64,000 nt of DNA, from NCBI GenBank assembly GCA_945860865.1, contig CAMARW010000002.1, forward strand, positions 1-64,000. Reading direction: 5' to 3'. The notes below the pieces were generated by a model, which saw only the letters and a list, made by a program, of their open reading frames with translations, made no database searches and had not been told where the DNA came from. Below, piece by piece: positions 21,134 through 27,393 of this stretch (position 1 is its first letter; every line of letters begins with the position of its first letter). A program made the position numbers and the translations under genes. Source of the DNA: Chitinophaga pinensis. Lineage in GTDB: Bacteria; Bacteroidota; Bacteroidia; UKL13-3.

Positions 21134-21307
21134 TTGATTACTGCAATAATTTGCATTGGATTATTGGCAAACATGTCACAAGTTTTGGGTCAGGATAAGT
21201 TAAAAGAAAGCAGCAGCAAACATGGTTTAGGCGCGGGCTTTGCTACCTATAGAAATTTTAGCAATATAAATTTAACTGGAGAAACCGCTTTGTATGATAA
21301 GTTTTAA
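21134..21307 (+). pseudogene. Orphan signal-peptide ORF, probably a gene fragment
   Basis: Starting at TTG 21134, 57 codons encode a convincing signal peptide (LITAIICIGLLANMSQVLG) followed by QDKLKESSSKHGLGAGFATY and a short polar tail ending LYDKF. The only ATG (21173) falls inside the hydrophobic stretch. Such a peptide is what one expects from the first 60 codons of an outer-membrane or secreted protein whose remainder has been lost. It begins 8 bases after the PNGase F-like gene and ends about 60 bases before the left palindrome of the ATPase element. Confidence 0.5.
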
Positions 21308-21369
21308 GTAACTAAAAATAAAATTGCTGAAAATACAATATGCTAAAAAACAGAAAATTACAAAAATAA

Positions 21370-21410
21370 TACTTGACAAATACGGAATCAGATTCCGTAT
21401 TTGTCAAGTA
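21370..21410. repeat. Left palindrome of the ATPase cassette
   Basis: A perfect 20-bp inverted repeat around a single A at 21390. The arms begin TACTTGACAAATACGGAATC. It lies 15 bases downstream of the ATPase stop codon (minus strand). It shares the core CAAATACGGAATC-A-GATTC... with the right palindrome, but the outer bases differ (TTGA/TCAA here, TTGT/ACAA there). Confidence 0.93.
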
Positions 21411-21425
21411 AATGTTTCTAGCGAA

Positions 21426-22586
21426 TTAGTTTTTAATGAACGCTATTTCTTTCCAATTTAAGATACTAATTTTATCTAAGGAAGCTGTTTTGCCTGTAAA
21501 AACCACGAATGCTTTTTTAACATTGGGATTAATTTTTTTCCAATAGTTTATACCCTTCACATAATCTGTGGTAAATGTGGCAGAAGTTTTTATTTCTATA
21601 GGCACCACTTGAGCAGATTGATCTAATAACACATCAATTTCGTTGCCGGTTCTATCTCGCCAATAAAACAAATTACTACGCTGACCATTGTTAAATCTGG
21701 CTTTTAACAGTTCTAAAATAATAAGGTTTTCAAACAAAGCTCCCCGCAAGGGATGCGTATTTACATGTGACTCTGTTTCTAGCTCTAACAAAGAGCAACA
21801 TAAACCTGTATCGTAAAAATACAGCTTGGGCATTTGCGTTAATCTTTTGCCTAAATTGTTATAAAAAGGCTGCAACCTAAAGGCAATAAAACTGGCTTCT
21901 AAAATGCCAAACCAACTCAATACCGTTTTTTGATCTACGCCAGTATCATTGCCAATAGAGGTATAATTAACTTCTTGTCCTACCCTAGAAGCACATACTT
22001 TTAAGAAGCGTTGAAACATGGCTAAATTGGTAATATTCTTTATTTGCCTCACATCTCTTTCTACATAGGTAAGCAAGTAATTGGGATAAAAATCTACGGG
22101 CTTTATTTTTCTATCATACAACCTGGGGTAGCCGCCATTTAAAATGAGTTTATTTAAACTTTGTGTGCCATGTTTACTGCTGGCTAATTCGGTAAAACTA
22201 AATGGCAACAAGTGTATAAAAGCAATTCTACCCGCTAATGTTTGCGAAATACTTTCCAATAAGAGTAAGTTTTGCGAACCTGTAATGATAAACAAACCTA
22301 CCTTATTGGGTTGATCATCTATTACGCCTTGCAAGTAAGATAAGAGCTGCGGCACACGTTGTATTTCATCAAATATGGCGCCCGTTTTGTACTGATCCAA
22401 AAAAGCACGAGGATCTTTGGTAACCAATAAAATATTATCTTGATTTTCGAAACTGACATAAGGCTTTTTAGGAAACAGCTCTTTGGCAAGCGTAGTTTTA
22501 CCCGATTGCCGCGGACCTAATAAACCCACTGCAGGAAACTTTTTAGCCAATTGCTTAATCTTAGTTGAGGCATCTCTTTGTATCAT
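21426..22586 (-). CDS. AAA ATPase with DUF4143 (PD-(D/E)XK-like) domain
   Basis: This 386-residue protein belongs to the AAA_14/DUF4143 family. Seen: Walker A GPRQSGKTT (residues 24-32), Walker B AIFDEIQ (70-76), sensor-like TGSQNL (102-107), and a C-terminal domain with NEIDVLL (about 315) and PIEIK (329-333), the D...ExK pattern of PD-(D/E)XK nuclease folds. The cellular role of this widespread family is not established. I start at ATG 22586: a TAnnTTTG element (TACCTTTG on the minus strand, 22591-22598) ends 5 bases before it, implying an almost leaderless transcript. The open frame continues upstream through the palindrome to 22640, which looks accidental. Palindromes flank both ends. Confidence 0.88.
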   Translation of the reverse strand: MIQRDASTKIKQLAKKFPAVGLLGPRQSGKTTLAKELFPKKPYVSFENQDNILLVTKDPRAFLDQYKTGAIFDEIQRVPQLLSYLQGVIDDQPNKVGLFIITGSQNLLLLESISQTLAGRIAFIHLLPFSFTELASSKHGTQSLNKLILNGGYPRLYDRKIKPVDFYPNYLLTYVERDVRQIKNITNLAMFQRFLKVCASRVGQEVNYTSIGNDTGVDQKTVLSWFGILEASFIAFRLQPFYNNLGKRLTQMPKLYFYDTGLCCSLLELETESHVNTHPLRGALFENLIILELLKARFNNGQRSNLFYWRDRTGNEIDVLLDQSAQVVPIEIKTSATFTTDYVKGINYWKKINPNVKKAFVVFTGKTASLDKISILNWKEIAFIKN

Positions 22587-22590
22587 AATA

Positions 22591-22598
22591 CAAAGGTA
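22591..22598 (-). promoter_or_regulatory. -7 promoter element of the ATPase gene
   Basis: On the minus strand TACCTTTG matches the Bacteroidota TAnnTTTG element. The ATG follows after 4 bases, so transcription should start at or next to the start codon. No -33 TTG lies at the usual distance; that region is taken up by the palindrome. Confidence 0.55.
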
Positions 22599-22605
22599 TT
22601 TATTT

Positions 22606-22640
22606 TTGTCAAATACGGAATCAGATTCCGTATTTGACAA
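22606..22640. repeat. Right palindrome of the ATPase cassette
   Basis: A perfect 17-bp inverted repeat around A22623, with arms beginning TTGTCAAATACGGAATC. It lies 20 bases upstream of the ATPase ATG, just upstream of the putative -7 element, so it could also serve as an operator for that gene. Confidence 0.93.
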
Positions 22641-23493
22641 GTAATTTTTTTACAAGTAATTGCTTACTAATATTTTATAAAAATTGGTGTTTTAAAAAAT
22701 AGAATAGAAATTAAAATGGATGCTGCGAAAATAAAGCGTTTTTAATCTTTATCAATGGCATCACAATAGTTTTGAATGATATAAAAAGTATACCCAATAT
22801 TGTATTCAAAATAGGGTCCTCAGATATCACTTCTTTTATGCACCAATCATAGCAAAATAATAGCCAAGCAATAAAAATGCTATGGCAATTAACATTCCCC
22901 TACCCCATCCAAAACTGCGTTTTTGTTTTAATACTATTTTGTAAAAGCCAAAATAAATAAAATTAAAGCACCCAAACAAAAGCTTTTTGTTGCTCAGAAA
23001 AATAACTAAAGGCAAATACCAAAGCAATTAGCAGCTTAATACAACTTATCATCTGCAATAGCGTTTTACTTTATCTCTGACTATATGCATCTATTTATGG
23101 AATATGTTAAGGTCATAGAATCTAATTTTATTGATTTGTGGTAGAATTCTTGTGGTTCCAATTGTGTTGTTTTTACCAGGTCTTTACCTGTTTTATTGGT
23201 AATTTATTTACTGGCAGAAATCGTACAAAAGAAAAAATTTTATACTCAGCAGTAAAAATGGATTTTGCATTTCTCGCTATAGTTGCATTTACATTTTTTC
23301 ACATAAAATTGAATTTGCCGCAATTTGTGCATCTACATACTTTTCTATTAGGGCAATGAAAAACAGCCCACAAAAGTAAATCGTGTTTTAGTTTACGGCT
23401 AAAGGTTTTGATATTCATAGATAATTTGTATTTCATTAAAAGTTTTTGTTAATTCGGACATATCCTAATGAAGATATATTGGTTTAAATGCTT
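22641..23493. other. Geneless, apparently decayed stretch
   Basis: I find no convincing gene in these 850 bases. Short frames encode hydrophobic pieces that look like remains of membrane proteins: minus strand 22836-23027 ends KRSFGWGRGMLIAIAFLLLG then YYFAMIGA, a second small frame (VISEDPILNTILGIL) lies to its left, and plus-strand pieces around 23150-23250 read VVPIVLFLPGL and PVLLVIYLLAEIVQKKK in different frames. Frame changes and early stops suggest decay. This stretch directly adjoins the ATPase cassette. Confidence 0.6.
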
Positions 23494-23501
23494 TAAGTTT
23501 G
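23494..23501 (+). promoter_or_regulatory. -7 element of the TPR/HTH regulator gene
   Basis: TAAGTTTG matches TAnnTTTG and lies 24 bases before the ATG at 23526, giving a short leader. I see no -33 element at standard spacing. Confidence 0.5.
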
Positions 23502-23525
23502 AGATAATACCAACCGTTATTATAA

Positions 23526-25163
23526 ATGTTTTTATCCGTTATAACTGTATCTAAAAATTTTTTATTAGTTTTCATAATTAATTTTTCTACTATACTTCTG
23601 GCTGAACCTAAACCAAATAAAGAAGTTGAACAACATAGTTGGACAAATTCAAATGTTGCGCTAGAAAATAAGTTTAATGCATTAGACTCCTTTTATCAAT
23701 TGAACCACCTAAAATTCCCAGATTCTACATTGGTAATAGTAAATTATCATTATCAATTAGCCATTTCTTCAAATCAACCCATGGAGCAATTTGAGGCAAT
23801 AAAGAATAAAGGAAATATACTTAGGCTAAAAGGACTTTACAAGGAGGCTATGAGCTCTTATCAAATTGCATATGAAATTGCAAAAAAGTTGGACAATCCA
23901 CTTTTGATGGCTAAAATCGAAGGAAATAAAGGAAATATTTATGCCTACCAACGAGATTATCTTTCGGCTATAAATCATTTTTCGAAAGCTCTTTCCACCT
24001 ATGAAAAGATTGGCAATAGCAATGGAAAAAGAACTATGCTTACCAGCCTTGGCAACATGTTTTTACTCATTCAAGATTACAAAAAAGCATTAAGCTATTT
24101 AGAGCCAGTTTTAGAGGAATTAAAAGTCCAAAAAATTGATGACCGAAGCCTAGGAATTGTTTATACAAATCTTGGTTGGGCACATTATAAACTTTCAAAT
24201 TGGCGTATGTCTGAGGAGTCATATGAAAAGGCCTTGAAAATATTAAAAAGAGAAAATGCCCTTTTTTACGTGGCGGAAGTTTATGCCAATTTAGGAAGAC
24301 TTCATAAAGAGCTGAATAATGATTCACAAGCATTAAATTATTTAAAAAAATGTATTGAATTAAATTCATTGTTAGGTGTAAAAGAAAATGAACTAGAAGC
24401 AAAACTATTATTGGCAGAATTAATTGCTGATAAAGACCCTAGAAAGGCCCTAAATATGGCAATTTCTATGAAATCTTCTATCGATAACGAGCATGATATT
24501 CTGCTTTTACGAGATTTATATTCCCTTTTACATACTTGTTACAAGAAAATTGGAACTATAGCCTTTGCATTAGAAAGCCATGAAATGTATGCAAGATATA
24601 ACGACAGTGTGCAAAAGGAGATAAACGGATTTCATACCATTCGAACTGCTTATGAAAAAGACACTAAACTTTTATTAGACAATTTGCAATTAAAAACAGA
24701 ACAAGAAAAGAAAGATTTACAAATCAAACAATTGAAACAAGTAATTGGATTAATTTTCTTTTCACTTCTAATAATTTCTGTTTCATTATATTATATTTAC
24801 GCTATTAGGAAAAAGAATTTAAATGAGCGAGAAAGCCTGTTAAAAGAAATCGCAAAGTTAAAATTAAATGAAAAAAAGAGCTTAGTTGTCAATTCGAAGG
24901 ATTTTATGTTTCATCGCGAATTAATTGAGCAAACAATAAATCGGAGGTTAAACGAAACTGACTGGAAAGTGCTACACATATTATTAGAAGATGCTACCTA
25001 TTCGAATCGTGAAATTGCGGAAAAGGTTTCCATGAGTATTGATGGAATTGGTTCATCTTTAAAACGTATGTATCTATATTTTGATGTAAAAGAAACTAAA
25101 TATAGGAAAATCGCTTTATTACATACAGTTATGAATATTTCTAGTGTCGTTAACTCCAATTAA
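23526..25163 (+). CDS. Membrane-anchored TPR protein with LuxR-like HTH domain
   Basis: This 545-residue regulator is built in the Bacteroidota style: an N-terminal signal/anchor, about seven tetratricopeptide repeats (roughly residues 60-370; for example GNILRLKGLYKEAMSSYQIA and NLGRLHKELNNDSQALNYLK), a coiled coil, one transmembrane helix at about 402-425 (VIGLIFFSLLIISVSLYYIY), and a C-terminal helix-turn-helix (LNETDWKVLHILLEDATYSN, REIAEKVSMSIDGIGSSLKR). The TPRs are predicted periplasmic and the HTH cytoplasmic, so it may sense an envelope signal and act on DNA directly. Its natural target is the next gene, whose promoter carries repeated TTTCACCCTT boxes. Ligand unknown. Confidence 0.85.
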   Translation: MFLSVITVSKNFLLVFIINFSTILLAEPKPNKEVEQHSWTNSNVALENKFNALDSFYQLNHLKFPDSTLVIVNYHYQLAISSNQPMEQFEAIKNKGNILRLKGLYKEAMSSYQIAYEIAKKLDNPLLMAKIEGNKGNIYAYQRDYLSAINHFSKALSTYEKIGNSNGKRTMLTSLGNMFLLIQDYKKALSYLEPVLEELKVQKIDDRSLGIVYTNLGWAHYKLSNWRMSEESYEKALKILKRENALFYVAEVYANLGRLHKELNNDSQALNYLKKCIELNSLLGVKENELEAKLLLAELIADKDPRKALNMAISMKSSIDNEHDILLLRDLYSLLHTCYKKIGTIAFALESHEMYARYNDSVQKEINGFHTIRTAYEKDTKLLLDNLQLKTEQEKKDLQIKQLKQVIGLIFFSLLIISVSLYYIYAIRKKNLNERESLLKEIAKLKLNEKKSLVVNSKDFMFHRELIEQTINRRLNETDWKVLHILLEDATYSNREIAEKVSMSIDGIGSSLKRMYLYFDVKETKYRKIALLHTVMNISSVVNSN

Positions 25164-25170
25164 AAATGAG

Positions 25171-25239
25171 TTTCACCCTTTTAAGTGTTAATTTCACCCT
25201 TAAAGGTGATGTTTAGTAGTTAATTCAATGGTAATTTTG
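25171..25239 (+). promoter_or_regulatory. Promoter with repeated TTTCACCCTT boxes
   Basis: TTTCACCCTT occurs at 25171-25180 and again at 25192-25201, 21 bases apart on the same DNA face. The second copy is part of a dyad TCACC-CTTAAA-GGTGA (25194-25209). A -7 element TAATTTTG follows at 25232-25239, 24 bases before the next ATG. This is a typical activator layout, and the TPR/HTH protein just upstream is the obvious candidate to bind; binding is inferred. Confidence 0.6.
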
Positions 25240-25263
25240 CGTTTATCTTAAAAAATTTAAAAC

Positions 25264-25893
25264 ATGAAAAAATTATTTTTACTATTTATTTTAGCATTTG
25301 TTTGCATACAAATTAATGCTCAAACACAAAAACACATTTCGGGATTACTGGTAAGTAAAATTTATTTACCTGTGGCAAACTATGACGTAACTGTAATAGA
25401 TTCCTCAACTGGTCCAAATTCTAAAGTGGCTAAATATACTTACTCTACAGATAGTGCGGGGAAGTTTAATGATACTATTGAGCTACAAGGTAAAACCGGA
25501 ACGCTATGGTATATTGCTGCAGATAGTTGTGGTTTCGCAACCATGCAACTTTCTTACGCGTTAAATACACCTTTCAAAATGACAACAGCGGGTGTTAGAT
25601 TGTGTAATGTTAATGCCATTAGCACAAACTTATCTTCTAGATTAGCTTCAAATTATCGTATCTCTGGTTTTCCTATTCCATTTATTGATGAGTTTTTTGT
25701 TGAGGTTTTTGATAATGATGTCAATGATTTTACCTTTAAATTATTGGACATAAATGGAAGAATTATTGTTGTAAATTCTAGTATTTTTAACAATAAAATT
25801 AAGATTGACATGAATGAGGTATCACCTGGAACCTATTTTTTATTGATCTCTTCAAAAGGTGAGTTCGTTAGCACCTTAAAGTTGGTAAAATAA
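25264..25893 (+). CDS. Small secreted protein with T9SS sorting domain
   Basis: This 209-residue protein has a signal peptide (MKKLFLLFILAFVCIQINAQ). The beta-sandwich-like region (about residues 25-120; HISGLLVSKIYLPVANYDVT, YSTDSAGKFNDTIEL) resembles carboxypeptidase-regulatory or surface adhesin domains. The C-terminal T9SS type A-like sorting domain (FPIPFIDEFFVEVFD, FKLLDINGRIIV, PGTYFLLIS, STLKLVK) would send it to the cell surface. The middle domain is not recognised further. The promoter carries paired boxes, and the gene is probably controlled by the TPR/HTH regulator upstream. Confidence 0.78.
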   Translation: MKKLFLLFILAFVCIQINAQTQKHISGLLVSKIYLPVANYDVTVIDSSTGPNSKVAKYTYSTDSAGKFNDTIELQGKTGTLWYIAADSCGFATMQLSYALNTPFKMTTAGVRLCNVNAISTNLSSRLASNYRISGFPIPFIDEFFVEVFDNDVNDFTFKLLDINGRIIVVNSSIFNNKIKIDMNEVSPGTYFLLISSKGEFVSTLKLVK

Positions 25894-26333
25894 AGGAAAT
25901 AAGCATACCGTTCGGTGGTGTATTGGCCATTATCGGCCCTTCTGTACTTAGCACCATTTAAATTATTTTTGCTCATAATAAATTTATTTATAACACAAAT
26001 CTAAGCACATACAATCATCTATATAATAATATATTATAAACAAATAGTAATTAAAATACCTAAAAACAGTTAATATTATTAACAAAAAAACTGTGTAAAA
26101 CATTTTACTTTTAAAAACTAAATTAAAGCTGTTTATATTATTAAAAAATTAAATGTTTAAGCATATTTTAGGTAAGCTCTTATGCTCCTATCACAATTTC
26201 CTGCAATATTTTGATGATTGAGAAAGTTCATAATTCAGAAGTTCATTTATGCGCTGGCGAGTTTTGGGTGATTATTATATAAGGAAAATTAGGCGAACTC
26301 AACAATCTGTAAGAGGGTTAATTTGTTTATAGA
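25894..26333. other. AT-rich intergenic stretch without genes
   Basis: These 440 bases are very AT-rich with many stops in all frames. I see no ORF, RNA fold or promoter that I would defend. Confidence 0.6.
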
Positions 26334-26363
26334 AGAAAGAGTAAGAGAAACAGAAAGAGTAAA
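26334..26363. repeat. GAAAGAG-type repeat left of the four-helix-bundle gene
   Basis: Two copies of GAAAGAGTAA lie in tandem. The segment 26343-26363 matches 26826-26846, on the other side of the gene, at 19 of 21 positions in the same orientation. It begins 8 bases beyond the stop codon of the gene. Confidence 0.75.
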
Positions 26364-26371
26364 AAAACCCA

Positions 26372-26728
26372 CTACGATTGTGAGGAAAGGTTCCTTATCA
26401 TCGTATACAAGATTCTAGATATTTCTTCGTATTCTGTCTTTAATTCTGTATGAATACTTTGGGTAATTTCTTGTTGTGCAAACAGCAAATCTAGCAAGGC
26501 AGAACACTCGAATACGGAACCTCTGGCAATTGTAAAAAAATATTTCCTTTCCTTAATACTCGTTCTTCCGCTACCCTCCGCAATATTTAACATGATGCTT
26601 AAACTTGCCCTGCCAAATTGATTTTTTACATAGGCTGGAATATTTTCATATTGTTGAAGTACCGCCATTACTCGCCTTTGATTAGCAAAAGCCTTATTGT
26701 ACGCTATTAACTTCTCATAGGGGAACAT
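26372..26728 (-). CDS. Four-helix-bundle protein (S23/IVP family)
   Basis: This 118-residue all-helical protein belongs to the four-helix-bundle family first seen as ORFs in 23S rRNA intervening sequences. Family marks: the opening YEKLIAYNKAFANQRRVM, the conserved GRASLSIMLNIAEGSGR between helices 2 and 3, and FFTIARGSVFECSALLDLL. The full usual length is present. The molecular function is unknown. It is flanked on both sides by GAAAGAG-type repeats (26343-26363 and 26819-26873) and lies between a geneless stretch and ssrA. A second, broken member lies at 39060-39428. Confidence 0.9.
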   Translation of the reverse strand: MFPYEKLIAYNKAFANQRRVMAVLQQYENIPAYVKNQFGRASLSIMLNIAEGSGRTSIKERKYFFTIARGSVFECSALLDLLFAQQEITQSIHTELKTEYEEISRILYTMIRNLSSQS

Positions 26729-26818
26729 GGCGATTTATTTTCTTTCAAAGAAAGGATTCGAAATCGTTTTATAATAGGCAAGACTGAAAATAAATCGTAG
26801 AAATAGGATAAGGGGAGA

Positions 26819-26873
26819 AAGAGGCGAGAGAAAGAGAAAGAGTAAATATCTCTTTCTCTTTCTCTCGCCTCTT
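26819..26873. repeat. Very long perfect hairpin of GAAAGAG sequence
   Basis: Arms of 24 bases (26819-26842 and 26850-26873) are perfectly complementary around the loop TAAATAT. One arm is almost pure purine. It lies 11 bases beyond the 3' end of tmRNA, where it may act as a terminator stem, although it lacks a strong T tract. Its left arm and loop repeat the sequence on the other side of the four-helix-bundle gene. Confidence 0.9.
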
Positions 26874-26883
26874 CCCTCCAATG

Positions 26884-27248
26884 TGGAGCTGCAGAGATTC
26901 GAACTCTGGTCCGGAAGTGCAATGGTCACGCTTTCTACATGTGTAGCGCAACATTAAATTCGGCCTAGGCGGGTTGTTGTGCTTACCAACCTAAACTATA
27001 TTTACTAAATACTCTTTACAGCCAGTAACCACACTGCAAAAAGTCCCTGTTTGATGACGGTTCTAGTGGATGTGCAACAAGACAAACACACCCGAACCGA
27101 AGGCATCGCGTAATCGTCCTGATTAGGCAGCCATTGCGAATTGAGTTTCGCCAACTATGGTTTTGGAAATTGAGATTATAGTGCCAACTATCCAATGCAC
27201 TACATGCTTACATGCCAATCAATCACCCCGTCAATACCGGTCAGCCCC
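26884..27248 (-). ncRNA. ssrA: tmRNA (ssrA)
   Basis: This 365-base transfer-messenger RNA rescues stalled ribosomes. The 5' end GGGGCTG pairs with the 3' CAGCTCC (one G-U) to make the alanine-type acceptor stem. The T arm (CAGAGTTCGAATCTCTG) precedes the 3' end. The CCA is not encoded, since CAT follows the discriminator A. The reading frame at 27123-27152 (minus strand) encodes GETQFAMAA followed by TAA, so tagged proteins end in A-GETQFAMAA. Penultimate codons give AMAA rather than the common ALAA. A -7 promoter element lies just upstream. Confidence 0.96.
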
Positions 27249-27267
27249 AGAAATAAAGAACACGATA

Positions 27268-27275
27268 CAAATGTA
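27268..27275 (-). promoter_or_regulatory. -7 element of ssrA
   Basis: Minus-strand TACATTTG matches TAnnTTTG and ends about 20 bases before the mature 5' end of tmRNA, leaving room for a short 5' leader removed by RNase P. Confidence 0.6.
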
Positions 27276-27393
27276 CAATAAATTAAAGCAATTATAATTC
27301 ACAGATTACCTTTTATAAGAAAATAGCATAAAAATTCTCCTTAAATAGAAATTTGCTTTATTTTGCAAGCTCAATACTTAAATAATAAAACAC

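Larger units (their letters stand above)
21370..22640. mobile_element. Candidate palindrome-bounded ATPase cassette
   Basis: A single gene (AAA ATPase with a DUF4143 domain, minus strand) is bracketed by two perfect palindromes sharing an identical 27-base core, one 16 bases after the stop codon and one 20 bases before the ATG. The flanks are decayed sequence: an orphan signal-peptide fragment on the left and a geneless 0.85 kb on the right. There is no transposase and no obvious target-site duplication. The repeat-gene-repeat layout suggests a unit that moves or is maintained as a cassette; this is inference. Confidence 0.5.

Noticed and set aside
21370-21410. The left palindrome as a plain terminator of the ATPase gene.
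   Set aside because: It lacks a T run on the minus strand, and almost the same palindrome occurs upstream of the gene, which a terminator does not explain.
23138-23359. Possible 73-residue protein on the plus strand.
   Set aside because: Odd composition, no ribosome-binding context, and better hydrophobic peptides occur in other frames at the same place; it looks like decayed sequence.
26707-26954. Open frames on the minus strand rich in Ser, Leu and Phe.
   Set aside because: They translate the purine hairpin and the 3' end of tmRNA; the RNA gene explains the sequence.
26884-27248. Genomic island integrated at ssrA.
   Set aside because: I found no second copy of the tmRNA 3' end in the window and no integrase gene.
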